Source: Hyphomonadaceae bacterium UKL13-1 (GTDB taxonomy: Bacteria; Pseudomonadota; Alphaproteobacteria; Caulobacterales; Aquidulcibacteraceae). Taken from it: a stretch of 64,000 nucleotides of DNA. Positions 1 to 9,502 of this stretch are shown here, piece by piece (the stretch's first letter is position 1; every line of letters begins with the position of its first letter). The stretch lies in the NCBI GenBank assembly GCA_001602435.1, contig CP012156.1, positions 1,880,001 through 1,944,000 of the forward strand. The letters run 5' to 3'. The notes beneath the pieces were generated by a model that saw nothing but the letters and a program-made list of their open reading frames with translations, did no database searches and was not told where the DNA came from. The translations under genes were made by a program, and so were the position numbers.

Positions 1-591
1 GTCTTTCAGGTTTTGCGGGGTGATGCGGCGGCTCAACCAAGCCGTCATCTCGGTATAGGACAATTGCTGGCGATCAATCAGATTGCCATCCCAAACCGCG
101 TGCAGATTGGTATCCTCGCGGCCAAATTGAACCTTCACGTCATTGCCGCCGCGATCGGTGCCATTGCCGACGTGAAGCGGCTGGTGCAAATCACCAATAA
201 TATGGATGGTAAATCGCAAAGCCAATTGCTTATCCGCTAGGCGGGCATTTGGATCGCGCAACGTGACGGCAAAGCCTTTCAAGGCGCTAACCGCATCGCC
301 TTCGGGTGGTGCACCAATTTCTGCATAGGTCTTGCCAGCGGGAATTGTTACATAATGCCAAGGGTTGGCTGTCTTCTGCCAGAATACTTCCGGGCTAGAG
401 CGCATTTCATCTGGCCAAGTCGAGGCTTCGGCCAACGACTCTGTGCCCAACACGGCTTTTACCGCTTTTGCGGCCTTTTTTGACAATAGAGGCTCACCAA
501 TGGCCCCGGTCACCCGATGCCCATTTTGCCCCCAAGCCCATGCGGGCGAGCTGCTTAGGAATATCAACATAGCGACCAAAAACGCACGCAT
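1..591 (-). CDS. S1/P1 family nuclease (5' part, runs off left edge)
   Basis: The gene enters the window from the left, so only the first 197 codons are seen. The start at 591 is preceded by AGAGG with 7 nt spacing; an ATG six bases upstream is too close to it. A signal peptide (MRAFLVAMLIFLSSSPA) ends just before WAWGQNGHR, so the mature protein would start with Trp, whose N-terminal amine is a zinc ligand in this family. Further zinc-ligand-like motifs are visible: GDLHQPLHVG, followed by RGGNDVKV and NLHAVWD. S1/P1 enzymes are secreted zinc phosphodiesterases that cut single-stranded DNA or RNA and remove 3' phosphates, usually for phosphate scavenging. The family assignment is firm; substrate preference cannot be read from sequence. 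It is divergent from the helicase gene, with about 200 bp between them. Confidence 0.9.
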   Translation of the reverse strand, partial: MRAFLVAMLIFLSSSPAWAWGQNGHRVTGAIGEPLLSKKAAKAVKAVLGTESLAEASTWPDEMRSSPEVFWQKTANPWHYVTIPAGKTYAEIGAPPEGDAVSALKGFAVTLRDPNARLADKQLALRFTIHIIGDLHQPLHVGNGTDRGGNDVKVQFGREDTNLHAVWDGNLIDRQQLSYTEMTAWLSRRITPQNLKD

Positions 592-795
592 CCACATACC
601 TCTAACCCGTGCGACGCCGAAGACCACCCTGCATCGCCTAACTCGATTTTAGGGAGTGCATGGGACGGCTTCAAGCCAATCACAGGTCAATACATGGCTG
701 TTGCTGTCAATTCCTGTTAAAGAGCGCTTCGAAGTTTTGCTCAAAGCAAGCTGTTACATTCATTCGCGACCTAGAAGCGCGGTTTCAGGATCATC

Positions 796-2622
796 ATGCC
801 CTTCCCTACTCTACCCGCCGTCTTTGAAGCCGCATTGACGGCCCAAGGCTATGGCGAGCCTACCCCCGTTCAAGCAGCTGTTCTCGCCGAAGAACGCGCT
901 GACGCTGACCTTTTGGTGTCGGCTCAGACTGGTTCTGGCAAAACAGTTGCCTTTGGTCTCTCGATTGGCCCCACACTTTTGGCTGGCGAAGAGCGCCTTG
1001 GCCGAGGTGGCGCGCCTTTGGCGCTGGTCATCGCGCCAACCCGCGAATTGGCCCAGCAGGTCGCCCGAGAACTTGAATGGCTTTACGCCAAAGCCGGTGC
1101 ACAAGTTGTTTGCTGCGTCGGTGGCATGGATGCCCGCCAAGAAGCCCGCAAGCTGCAAGCCGGCTGTCACATTGTCGTCGGCACACCAGGGCGCTTGCGT
1201 GACCATATGGAACGCGGCCGCGCCGACTTCAGCGCGCTGCGCGCCGTCGTGCTCGACGAAGCCGATGAAATGCTTGATCTGGGCTTCAAGGATGATCTGG
1301 AAGCCATTCTGGACGGCACGCCCGAAGAAAAGCGCACCCTCCTCTTCTCCGCCACTTTGGCCAAAGACATTGTGACGCTGGCCAAGCATTATCAGCGCAA
1401 TGCGATCCGCATTGATACCACAACACGCGACGTGCCCCATGGCGATATTGAGTATCGCGCCATTCGCGTCGCACCGAACGAGCTTGAATTAGCCGTGGTC
1501 AATGTTCTGCGCTTTTATGGCACAGGCGGGGCCTTGGTGTTTTGTGCGACGCGCGAAAGCGTGCGGCACTTGTTTGGCAGCCTGCGCGAGCGCGGCTTCT
1601 CGGCGGTCGCCCTCTCGGGTGAGCTGTCGCAGAAAGAACGTACCGATGCGCTGCAAGCGCTGCGCGATGGCCATGCCCGCGTCTGTGTGGCGACCGACGT
1701 CGCTGCACGCGGCCTGGATTTGCCAGATCTGAACCTCGTCATCCACGCCGAATTGCCCCAGAATAAGGCCGCCCTCTTGCACCGCTCTGGCCGGACAGGC
1801 CGGGCTGGCCGCAAGGGGATTTCAGTTGTTTTGGTGCCAACCACACGGCGCAAAAAGGCCGAACAATTGCTGCACTCGGCAGGGGTATCTGCCACTTGGT
1901 CGGGCCCGCCCAGTGCGGAATCCATCCGCGCCGCAGACCGCGACCGCTTGATGAATGACCCGATGCTGAAAGAGCCCGCCAGCGAAGAAGATGTCGGCCT
2001 CGCCGCAGCGCTTCTGGAAGCTTCAGGCCCAGAGCAAGTGGCAACCGCCCTCATCCGTCTCTACCGCTCGCGCCTGCCAGAGCCCGAGGATTTGTTTGAG
2101 CCCGTGCCAGAGCCGCGCGGTCAACGCCCGGAACGGGGTGAACGTCCAGCCCGCATGCGCGACCGCCCTGAACGCGATCCGCGTGACTTTGGCGGCCAAG
2201 AAGGTTCTGGCGCGCCGTGGTTCCGCCTGTCGGTCGGGCGCAATTCAAATGCAGACCCAAAATGGCTGATCCCGCTCATCTGCCGGCTTGGCCATGTCAC
2301 CAAGAATGACATTGGCAATATCCGCATCTTTGATCGCGACACGGTGTTTGAGATCGATCCCCGCGTGGCCGACCGCTTTATGCAGGCAGTCTACAACCAT
2401 CCAGATGATGCGATGCGGATTGAACCTGCCAATGACCCTGGCAACGCCAAGGGTGCGCCCCGTCGTGACGGCCCCAACAAGGGCGGCAAAAAGGGTAAAC
2501 CCAATGCGCCTGTGGCTTCAGGCGAACGCGGCCCCCGCGGCATTGTCGGCCCACCCCGCACCAAGGGCGGCCCACCGCCTTTCGGAAAGAAGTCGTTTAA
2601 AAAGAAAGTCCGGATGGACTAA
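796..2622 (+). CDS. DEAD-box ATP-dependent RNA helicase with DbpA-type RNA-binding domain
   Basis: This 608-residue protein has the complete helicase core: AQTGSGKT (residues 43-50, ATP binding), PTRELA (81-86), TPGRL (130-134), DEAD (154-157), SAT (185-187) and HRSGRTGR (329-336). Residues about 474-545 (APWFRLSVGRN ... FDRDTVFEI) match the DbpA RNA-binding fold, which in DbpA/CsdA-type helicases directs the enzyme to structured RNA such as 23S rRNA. The last 60 residues are rich in Lys, Arg, Gly and Pro and probably add non-specific RNA affinity. The linker at about 430-470 is also Arg/Pro rich. AGGA lies 7 nt before the ATG. Likely roles are ribosome assembly or cold-stress RNA remodelling; whether it is the DeaD or DbpA orthologue is not decided here. 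Confidence 0.93.
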   Translation: MPFPTLPAVFEAALTAQGYGEPTPVQAAVLAEERADADLLVSAQTGSGKTVAFGLSIGPTLLAGEERLGRGGAPLALVIAPTRELAQQVARELEWLYAKAGAQVVCCVGGMDARQEARKLQAGCHIVVGTPGRLRDHMERGRADFSALRAVVLDEADEMLDLGFKDDLEAILDGTPEEKRTLLFSATLAKDIVTLAKHYQRNAIRIDTTTRDVPHGDIEYRAIRVAPNELELAVVNVLRFYGTGGALVFCATRESVRHLFGSLRERGFSAVALSGELSQKERTDALQALRDGHARVCVATDVAARGLDLPDLNLVIHAELPQNKAALLHRSGRTGRAGRKGISVVLVPTTRRKKAEQLLHSAGVSATWSGPPSAESIRAADRDRLMNDPMLKEPASEEDVGLAAALLEASGPEQVATALIRLYRSRLPEPEDLFEPVPEPRGQRPERGERPARMRDRPERDPRDFGGQEGSGAPWFRLSVGRNSNADPKWLIPLICRLGHVTKNDIGNIRIFDRDTVFEIDPRVADRFMQAVYNHPDDAMRIEPANDPGNAKGAPRRDGPNKGGKKGKPNAPVASGERGPRGIVGPPRTKGGPPPFGKKSFKKKVRMD

Positions 2623-3146
2623 GAGGCTGTCTCAATCCACCCCTTCACCAACACCCATAGCCCCGCGTGGGAAACCACCGGGGGTGCGGCTGAGTGAGGG
2701 GCCGGGGCGCGTGGTATGCGCCAAATGAGGTGGGCCAGATTAACGGACTGGCCCGGAATACGACGCAAACCGTGCGCCCCGGCTGAAAAGTTCTGTGTGC
2801 TTAGGTGGTTCATGACGCCACGGGTGGTTCAAATTTCCCCCGCCTAGTTCGTAAAGGCCTCATCCTAGAAACGCGTGCTCCTAAAAATACATAAGGCTTC
2901 CCCAAGGCGTCTCAAAGGCATCGCCTAAGTTCTTGACCAAGGGCTTCACACGGCAGTCGGGCTCAAGCACACCGGGCATCAGGACAGCTAATCCCAATGA
3001 AACACGAGGTCGCCACTTCAACCTCGATTAGTCCCGCTTACCATCCCCAACCGGTGTCGCCGCTGCAGCAACAACGCCCTCTCGTTGGAGATGGGTATAA
3101 AATATCTGAGGTTTTGAGAGTGGGGATAAGTTTTTATCTATGCGCT

Positions 3147-3196
3147 CCCCTCGCCCTTTGGGGTCGACCTGTAGGTCGACGGGTAAGGGGTGAGGG
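3147..3196. repeat. REP-like palindromic element
   Basis: A perfect 8-bp inverted repeat, GTCGACCT-GT-AGGTCGAC (3163-3180), is extended outward by imperfectly matching arms CCCTCGCCC and GGGGTGAGGG. It can form one long GC-rich hairpin. It lies in non-coding DNA between convergent genes, a usual place for REP/BIME-type elements and for bidirectional terminators, but there is no T-run. Confidence 0.5.
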
Positions 3197-3264
3197 CTTA
3201 GCGGCACAAAACCTTATTGTATTTAGGGATTTAGATTAGACCTCAGCCCTCAATTATTGCCAGT

Positions 3265-3312
3265 GTAAGCCCTCACCCCCGCCCCTCTCCCACTGGGAGA
3301 AGGGAGAGCGCT
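3265..3312. repeat. GC-rich intergenic palindrome (CCCCTCTCCC/GGGAGA type)
   Basis: TCTCCCA-C-TGGGAGA forms a 7-bp hairpin (3286-3300) inside a longer pyrimidine-rich then purine-rich context. A related element, CCCCTCT/AGAGGGG, occurs at 43959-43981 in another intergenic region, so this looks like a dispersed small repeat. Elements of this kind are common in proteobacterial intergenic DNA; function unknown. Confidence 0.45.
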
Positions 3313-3510
3313 TGTGCGTCACGCTGGGAGACTGAAGGGGTGTTTCCATCTGGATCGTTGTCGCCGAGACAGAAGGATCACCAAAAGGACCGCGCAGCAC
3401 GAGCTGCGCCTGTCAACGCGTACCGATGCGAAGCTCTTGCTGCGCGCTCCCCTTCAGTCCCTTCGGGACACATCGGCGTATCTCCAACGCCGCTGCCTAT
3501 CTGCCTAGTC

Positions 3511-6168
3511 TCAGCTCAGCGCCGCCTGTGCCGCAGCCAAGCGCGCGATGGGGACGCGGTAGGGGGAGCAGGACACATAGTCGAGGCCAGCCTTTTCGCA
3601 GAAAGTGATGGAGGCAGGATCACCACCATGCTCACCACAAATGCCGAGCTTCAGGTCGGGCTTGGTTGCCCGACCGCGATCCCGGGCAATCTTGATCAAG
3701 TCGCCGACGCCAGACTGATCCAAAGTCACGAACGGGTCTTTTTCAAAAATGCCCTGCTCGACATAGGCCCCCATGAAGCGACCGGAATCATCGCGGCTGA
3801 TGCCAAGGGTCGTCTGGGTGAGGTCATTGGTACCGAAAGAGAAGAAGGCTGCCTGACGGGCAATTTCGTCGGCTTTCAACGCAGCGCGTGGCAATTCGAT
3901 CATGGTGCCGACGAAATACTCAATCTCCATGCCTTCTTGATCCATGACTTCGCGACCAATTGCATCGACCCGATCTTTCAGGATTTGCAATTCTTTTTCG
4001 GTCGCCACCAGCGGGATCATGATTTCAGGAACAGGGGCTTCGCCTTCGGCCTTGGCCACTTCAATCGCAGCTTCAAAGATGGCACGGGCCTGCATCTCAT
4101 AGATTTCAGGATAGGTGATGCCGAGGCGGCAGCCCCGGTGGCCCAGCATTGGGTTGACTTCATGCAGGTCTTTCGCGCGCTCTAACAGCTTCGCCTTATC
4201 AAGACCCGTTGCCTTAGCGACCGCTTCCACATCTTCCAAGCTATGCGGCAGGAATTCGTGCAACGGCGGGTCGAGCAAGCGGATCGTGCATGGCAGGCCC
4301 TTCATGATGGTGAAAATCTCAACAAAGTCGCGGCGTTGCATTGGCAAAATCTTCGCCAGTGCCAAAACGCGGCCTGCTTTGGTTTCCGACAAGATCATTT
4401 CACGGACTGCGGCAATCCGGTCTGCGTCGAAAAACATATGTTCGGTGCGGCACAGGCCAACGCCCTCGGCCCCGAACTCACGCGCGGTGCGCACATCGAG
4501 TGGGGTTTCGGCATTCGCGCGAACCTTCAAGCGGCGGACCTTATCGGCCCACACCATGAGTGCTGCAAAGTCGCCTGACAATTCAGGCTGTTCCATCTCC
4601 ACCGCGCCAAACAGGACTTCGCCCTTGGAGCCATCGACTGAGATGATGTCGCCTTTTTTGATCTCACGACCGCGAACCTTGAACACACCTGCCTCTTCGT
4701 CAATGCGGATTTCGCCCGCACCTGAGACGCAAGGACGGCCCATGCCACGTGCCACAACGGCGGCGTGGCTGGTCATGCCGCCGCGCGAGGTGACGATGGC
4801 GCGGCTGGCGTGCATGCCGTGAATATCTTCTGGGCTGGTTTCTTCGCGGACAAGAATGACCGACTTACCGGCTTTCGCCATTTCTTCGGCTTCATCGGGG
4901 TCAAACACAACTTCGCCCACCGCAGCCCCTGGCGACGCTGGAAGGCCCACGGCGATCAAGTCACGCACGGCACCTGGTGCAATCGTCGGGTGCAGCAATT
5001 GGTCTAGGGCTGCGGGGTCGACCCGCATCACGGCTTCATTCTCGGTGATGAGGCCTTCTGCGACCATATCGACGGCGATTTTCAAGGCTGCCTTGGCCGT
5101 GCGCTTGCCGTTACGGGTTTGCAGCATCCAGAGTTTGCCGCGCTCGACCGTGAACTCAATGTCCTGCATGTCGCGGTAATGGCCTTCCAACTGGCCATAG
5201 ACCTCTACCAATTGCAGGAACACTTCGGGCAGCGCCTCTTCCATCGAAAGACCGCCCTCACCCATGGTTTCGCGCTGAACCCGCGTGATGGATTTTGGCG
5301 TACGGATGCCGGCCACCACGTCTTCGCCTTGGGCGTTGATCAGATATTCGCCATAGAACAGGCGCTCACCCGTCGAAGGGTTGCGGGTGAAGGCAACACC
5401 AGTTGCGGAGGTTTCGCCCATATTGCCAAACACCATGGCCTGCACATTGACGGCGGTGCCCCAGCTTTCAGGGATGTCGTGCATTTTGCGGTAGAAGTCG
5501 GCGCGGTCATTCATCCACGAGCGGAACACAGCACCGACCGCGCCCCACAATTGGTCGTTCACATCCTGCGGGAATGGCTTGCCCATCGCGGAGTCAACCG
5601 CGGCCTTATATTTCACAACCACCTTTTCCCAATCTTCGGCCTGAAGATCGGTATCAATCGTATAGTCGTGGACTTCCTTATAGCTTTCGAGAATATCCTC
5701 GAACATGTGGTGGTCGAGTTCCAGCACCACATTGGAATACATTTGGATGAAGCGGCGATAGCTATCAAAGGCAAAGCGGCGGTTGCCGGATTGGGCGGCG
5801 AGGCCTTCCACGGTTTCATCATTCAGGCCCAAGTTCAGGACCGTATCCATCATGCCGGGCATGGAAGCGCGTGCGCCAGAGCGGACCGACACCAGAAGCG
5901 GGTTGACGGCATCGCCAAAGCCCTTGCCGACCGTGGTCTCAACCGTCGTCATAGCTGCCTTGACTTCATCGGCCAGTGCATCGGGATATTTCTGGCCCAA
6001 AGCGTAAAAGGCCGTGCAGACCTCGGTCGTGATGGTAAAGCCTGGAGGAACGGGAAGCCCGATCTTATTCATTTCTGCAAGGTTCGCGCCCTTGCCACCC
6101 AAAAGATTTTTCATGCTGGCGTCGCCATCGGCGAGGCCTGCTCCAAAGCTATAAACCAATTTACTCAT
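3511..6168 (-). CDS. ppdK: Pyruvate, phosphate dikinase
   Basis: The 885-residue protein interconverts pyruvate + ATP + Pi with phosphoenolpyruvate + AMP + PPi in the cytosol, a reversible step of gluconeogenesis and glycolysis. The N-terminal ATP-grasp domain begins MSKLVYSFGAG and contains GGKGANLAEM. The swivelling phosphohistidine domain has GGMTSHAAVV (catalytic His about residue 468), and the C-terminal TIM-barrel domain has CGEHGGD (catalytic Cys about 844). Length fits the bacterial enzyme. It follows glyQ-glyS on the same strand, a recurrent alphaproteobacterial order, but a 270-bp gap upstream suggests its own promoter. GAGG lies about 10 nt before the ATG. Confidence 0.97.
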   Translation of the reverse strand: MSKLVYSFGAGLADGDASMKNLLGGKGANLAEMNKIGLPVPPGFTITTEVCTAFYALGQKYPDALADEVKAAMTTVETTVGKGFGDAVNPLLVSVRSGARASMPGMMDTVLNLGLNDETVEGLAAQSGNRRFAFDSYRRFIQMYSNVVLELDHHMFEDILESYKEVHDYTIDTDLQAEDWEKVVVKYKAAVDSAMGKPFPQDVNDQLWGAVGAVFRSWMNDRADFYRKMHDIPESWGTAVNVQAMVFGNMGETSATGVAFTRNPSTGERLFYGEYLINAQGEDVVAGIRTPKSITRVQRETMGEGGLSMEEALPEVFLQLVEVYGQLEGHYRDMQDIEFTVERGKLWMLQTRNGKRTAKAALKIAVDMVAEGLITENEAVMRVDPAALDQLLHPTIAPGAVRDLIAVGLPASPGAAVGEVVFDPDEAEEMAKAGKSVILVREETSPEDIHGMHASRAIVTSRGGMTSHAAVVARGMGRPCVSGAGEIRIDEEAGVFKVRGREIKKGDIISVDGSKGEVLFGAVEMEQPELSGDFAALMVWADKVRRLKVRANAETPLDVRTAREFGAEGVGLCRTEHMFFDADRIAAVREMILSETKAGRVLALAKILPMQRRDFVEIFTIMKGLPCTIRLLDPPLHEFLPHSLEDVEAVAKATGLDKAKLLERAKDLHEVNPMLGHRGCRLGITYPEIYEMQARAIFEAAIEVAKAEGEAPVPEIMIPLVATEKELQILKDRVDAIGREVMDQEGMEIEYFVGTMIELPRAALKADEIARQAAFFSFGTNDLTQTTLGISRDDSGRFMGAYVEQGIFEKDPFVTLDQSGVGDLIKIARDRGRATKPDLKLGICGEHGGDPASITFCEKAGLDYVSCSPYRVPIARLAAAQAALS

Positions 6169-6438
6169 GTAGCATGTGCCTCATGTGATTCCTGCGCCAG
6201 AGGCGCGTGTTAGCGGCCCTTCTAAGGCAGTCCAGTGAAGTATCAACCCACATGAAAGCCCAGAATGGCCGAACTGTGTCGCAAGACACACACCCTTCTG
6301 GATATGTAGTTTTACAACACGCAAAATCGTCCAGAATCCGGGCACGTGCCCAGATTGAGGTCCTATTGGAAGCAAGTCTTAGGCCACAGCCGCCGTCTTT
6401 GATTTTGCACAAGTCGCGGCGGATAGGTGGATTGGGCT

Positions 6439-8475
6439 TTAGCCGCCTGCGAGCTTTGAGAAGTCGGCCACCCGCTCACTCACCGCGCGCAATTTTACCA
6501 ATAGCGCCAAACGGTTCTGACGAATGGCGGCATCGGCATCATTGACGAGCACAGTCTCAAAGAACAGGTCGACCGGGGCACGCAGGGCCGCCAAAGCCGC
6601 CATGGCGGTGTCAAAGGCTTCGGTTGCTAAGGCCTGTTCCATCTGGCTTTCTGCCGCGACGAGGGCTTGATACAGCCCCTGCTCAGCTGGTTCGCGTAGA
6701 AGTGCGTCTGAAACAGTGCCTTCTGGCACTGCCCCGTCCTTCTTTTCTTCGGCGCGCAGAATATTGGCACCACGCTTTAAGCCCGCCACCAGATTGGCCC
6801 CGTCTTCGGTCTTCAGAACCTTGGCAAGGGCTGTTACGCGGGCAACGATTCGCACGATGTCATCATCGGGAATGGCAAAGGCTGCTTCGAGCACATCTGG
6901 CGCAAAGCCTTCATCGCGGAGGGATACGCGGAGGCGCTCGAGGATGAAGTCGAGCAAACCATTGGCTTTGGCTTTCTCTGCCAAAGCAAAGCGCACGCCC
7001 GCTTCCCGCACAATCCGAATGACACCTAGCGCCGCGCGGCGCAGTGCATAGGGGTCGCCAGAGCCTGTTGGCTTTTCGTCTATGGCAAAGAAGCCAGTCA
7101 GCGTATCCAGCTTGTCGGCCAATGCCACAGCCATGGCGACGGATTCGCTCGGCACCTGATCGGACGGGCCGACGGGCTTATAATGGTCGCGAATGGCGTC
7201 GGCGATGATTTTGTTGGACGCCTCGCTTCCACCTTGTTGCAGCTGATAATACCGCCCCATAACCCCTTGAAGTTCTGGGAATTCGCCAACCATTTCGGTC
7301 GTTAAATCAGCTTTGGCCAATAGAGCGGCATGCTTGGCTGAAGCCACATCTGCACCAACCAGAGGCGCGATCTCGCCCGCTAGGGCCACAATGCGACGTA
7401 CCTTATCGCCCACACTGCCGAGCTTTTCATGGAACACCAACGTATCGAGCTTCGGCACGCGGCTTTCGAGGCTGGCCTTGCGGTCCAGATCCCAGAAATA
7501 GCGGGCATCATTGAGGCGGGCGGCCAGCACGCGCGCATTGCCGAGCGCGATTTTCTTGCCGCCGTCGGTCGCCTTCACATTGGATACGATGATGAAATGC
7601 GGCGCGAGGCCACCAGTCTTAGGATCGCGGACGACAAAATATTTCTGATTGACGCGCAAGGTCAGGCGGATGACTTCTGGCGGCAGGTCCAAGAAGGAGG
7701 GATCCATATCGCCCATGATCACATGCGGCTCGTCCACCAGACCACAGACTTCTTCTAAAAGTCCTTCATCATCAATGAGTTCAAGGTTGCGGGCATGGCA
7801 CAGGGTTTGGGCGTCGGCCTTGATCTGGGCCTTGCGCTGATCCCGATCGAGGACGACATGGGCGGCAGCTAATTTGGCCTCATAATCCTCAAAGTCTTTG
7901 ACTTCAAAAGTACCGGTGCCGTGAAAGCGATGGCCCTCACTAATATTGCAGGAGGCAATCCCGTCGACGTCAAACGGCACGATCTCGCCGTCAAACACGG
8001 CCAAAATCCGATGCAAGGGTCGCACCCAACGCAAGGTGCCCTCGCCCCAACGCATGCTTTTAGGCCAAGGGAAGTTGCGGATGATATCGGGCACGATGTC
8101 CGCCAAAGCATCCGGCGTTGCCCGGCCGGGCTTCACCAGATCAGCAACGTAAAAATCGCCCTTTTTCGGGTCAGACACCACGCGGGCTTGGGCAATATCG
8201 GCCAGACCCGCACCGCGCAAAAAGCCTTCAATGGCTTGGGCGGGGGCATCGACTTTGGGGCCCTTACGCTCTTCACGCACATCGGCCGTCCGCTCTGGCA
8301 GGCCTTCCACGACGGCGACGAGGCGGCGCGGCGCGCTAAAGGTTTCCATCCCACCGGGCAAGAAGCCAGCTTTGGTCAAAGCATCCATCAAGAGCTTTTT
8401 AAGGTCTTCTGCGGCCCGCTTTTGCATGCGGGCGGGGATTTCTTCGGAGAAAAGTTCGAGCAAGAATTGGGGCAT
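6439..8475 (-). CDS. glyS: Glycyl-tRNA synthetase, beta subunit
   Basis: The 678-residue protein begins [18 protein letters not shown], the characteristic GlyS N-terminus, and carries the conserved [16 protein letters not shown] and HRFHG segments. The C-terminal third, with [10 protein letters not shown], corresponds to the anticodon-binding/HD-like region. GlyS pairs with GlyQ in the bacterial-type alpha2beta2 enzyme that charges tRNA-Gly. Only 3 nt separate the glyQ stop from its ATG, so the two are co-translated from one mRNA. Confidence 0.97.
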   Translation of the reverse strand: MPQFLLELFSEEIPARMQKRAAEDLKKLLMDALTKAGFLPGGMETFSAPRRLVAVVEGLPERTADVREERKGPKVDAPAQAIEGFLRGAGLADIAQARVVSDPKKGDFYVADLVKPGRATPDALADIVPDIIRNFPWPKSMRWGEGTLRWVRPLHRILAVFDGEIVPFDVDGIASCNISEGHRFHGTGTFEVKDFEDYEAKLAAAHVVLDRDQRKAQIKADAQTLCHARNLELIDDEGLLEEVCGLVDEPHVIMGDMDPSFLDLPPEVIRLTLRVNQKYFVVRDPKTGGLAPHFIIVSNVKATDGGKKIALGNARVLAARLNDARYFWDLDRKASLESRVPKLDTLVFHEKLGSVGDKVRRIVALAGEIAPLVGADVASAKHAALLAKADLTTEMVGEFPELQGVMGRYYQLQQGGSEASNKIIADAIRDHYKPVGPSDQVPSESVAMAVALADKLDTLTGFFAIDEKPTGSGDPYALRRAALGVIRIVREAGVRFALAEKAKANGLLDFILERLRVSLRDEGFAPDVLEAAFAIPDDDIVRIVARVTALAKVLKTEDGANLVAGLKRGANILRAEEKKDGAVPEGTVSDALLREPAEQGLYQALVAAESQMEQALATEAFDTAMAALAALRAPVDLFFETVLVNDADAAIRQNRLALLVKLRAVSERVADFSKLAGG

Positions 8476-8478
8476 GGT

Positions 8479-9420
8479 TCAGACCACCTCTTCTTGGGCT
8501 GGGGCTTGGGTTTCTGCCCAGAGAACAGCACAGCCTTTAGCTTGATCGCGAACACGCGCGATAAAACTCTGCCGCTCGGTCGGCGAAACCACGCCGCGCG
8601 CGTCGAGCAAATTGAACAAATGCGAGCATTTGAGCGCCCAGTCAAAGGCCGGCAGTGGCAAGCGTTTGTCGCGCAAGTGGGTGCACATGCGCTCTGCATC
8701 CTCAAACCAGCGCTTCAGCATGGCGGGGTCGGATTCTTCGAAGTTAAAGGTCGATTGCTGGCGCTCATTTTCCAGAAACACATCGCCATAGCTGACACCA
8801 TGTCCATTAAAATCAATGTTATAGATGCTTTCCACGCCCTGCACATACATGGCCAAGCGCTCAAGCCCATAGGTCAGTTCGCCCGACACAGGCTTACAAT
8901 CGAGGCCGCCGACTTGTTGGAAATAGGTGAATTGGGAGACTTCCATCCCGTCACACCAAATCTCCCAACCCAGGCCCCATGCGCCAACAGTTGGGTTTTC
9001 CCAATCGTCTTCGACAAAGCGGATGTCATGCAAAGTTGGGTCGATGCCAATTTCATAGAGCGAATTGAGATACAGCTCCTGCAAATTGGGCGGGTTGGGC
9101 TTTAGGATCACCTGATATTGGTAATAATGGCCCAAGCGATTTGGGTTCTCGCCATAGCGGCCATCCTTGGGACGTCGCGACGGCTGCACATAGGCGGCGC
9201 GCCACGGCTTTGGACCAAGCGCGCGCAAGGTCGTGGCGGGATGCAAGGTCCCTGCCCCAACTTCGGTATCATAGGGTTGCAGAATGACGCAGCCTTGGCG
9301 GGCCCAATAGTCCGAAAGGGTAAGGATAATATCTTGGAAGCTGGGCACTTTGCCAGCAGCCAGCGCCCGCGAGCAAGGCGTTTCGCGTGGGGCGGCTTGA
9401 GGAGCATTGAATTGGGTCAT
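8479..9420 (-). CDS. glyQ: Glycyl-tRNA synthetase, alpha subunit
   Basis: The 313-residue protein shows the GlyQ catalytic core: [54 protein letters not shown] and [10 protein letters not shown]. It binds glycine and ATP and forms the alpha2beta2 synthetase with GlyS just downstream. The frame is open 54 nt further upstream, but that extension would be translated from the stem of the intrinsic terminator at 9444-9472. The ATG at 9420 (MTQFNAP) is therefore the better start and gives normal family length. No clear Shine-Dalgarno is seen. Confidence 0.96.
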   Translation of the reverse strand: MTQFNAPQAAPRETPCSRALAAGKVPSFQDIILTLSDYWARQGCVILQPYDTEVGAGTLHPATTLRALGPKPWRAAYVQPSRRPKDGRYGENPNRLGHYYQYQVILKPNPPNLQELYLNSLYEIGIDPTLHDIRFVEDDWENPTVGAWGLGWEIWCDGMEVSQFTYFQQVGGLDCKPVSGELTYGLERLAMYVQGVESIYNIDFNGHGVSYGDVFLENERQQSTFNFEESDPAMLKRWFEDAERMCTHLRDKRLPLPAFDWALKCSHLFNLLDARGVVSPTERQSFIARVRDQAKGCAVLWAETQAPAQEEVV

Positions 9421-9443
9421 GACGATCTGTGCATAAAGCGCAA

Positions 9444-9472
9444 GCGGCCCCGCTTGCAACAAGCGGGGCCGC
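9444..9472. terminator. Strong hairpin between Tad/vWA gene and glyQ
   Basis: A perfect 13-bp stem, GCGGCCCCGCTTG / CAAGCGGGGCCGC, with a 3-nt loop. It lies 31 nt past the stop of the upstream minus-strand gene (9503-11452) and 24 nt before the glyQ ATG. The T-run is weak on both strands, so it may terminate inefficiently or act as an mRNA 3' stabiliser. Confidence 0.7.
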
Positions 9473-9502
9473 ATTTAGCGCAGAAGAAGGTGGAAACTTG
9501 GC

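Larger units (their letters stand above)
2623..3510. other. 888-bp non-coding stretch between convergent genes
   Basis: No convincing gene was found. It lies between the 3' ends of the helicase gene and ppdK. It contains two GC-rich palindromic elements (3147-3196 and 3265-3312) and small hairpins at 3391-3408 (GCGCAG/CTGCGC) and 3459-3471 (GTCCC-TTC-GGGAC). There is also an 11-bp inverted repeat, GACTGAAGGGG at 3330-3340 with its complement at 3451-3461. A short minus-strand open frame of about 48 codons ends at 2881 (reads ...GDAFETPWGSLMYF) but has no start signal and may be a decayed coding remnant. Confidence 0.6.

Noticed and set aside
2619-2813. Short minus-strand open frame after the helicase gene
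   Set aside because: 64 codons overlapping the helicase stop, no ribosome-binding site, composition of a GC-rich intergenic repeat; not supported as a gene.
3147-3312. Possible CRISPR-like or attachment-site repeats
   Set aside because: The two palindromes differ in sequence and are not regularly spaced; no cas or integrase gene is in the window.
5119-6213. 364-codon plus-strand open frame over ppdK
   Set aside because: Antisense to conserved ppdK sequence; composition rich in His and Gly as expected from reading the reverse of Ala/Glu codons.
9421-9474. N-terminal extension of glyQ
   Set aside because: The extra 18 codons would be encoded by the terminator stem of the upstream gene and lack family similarity.
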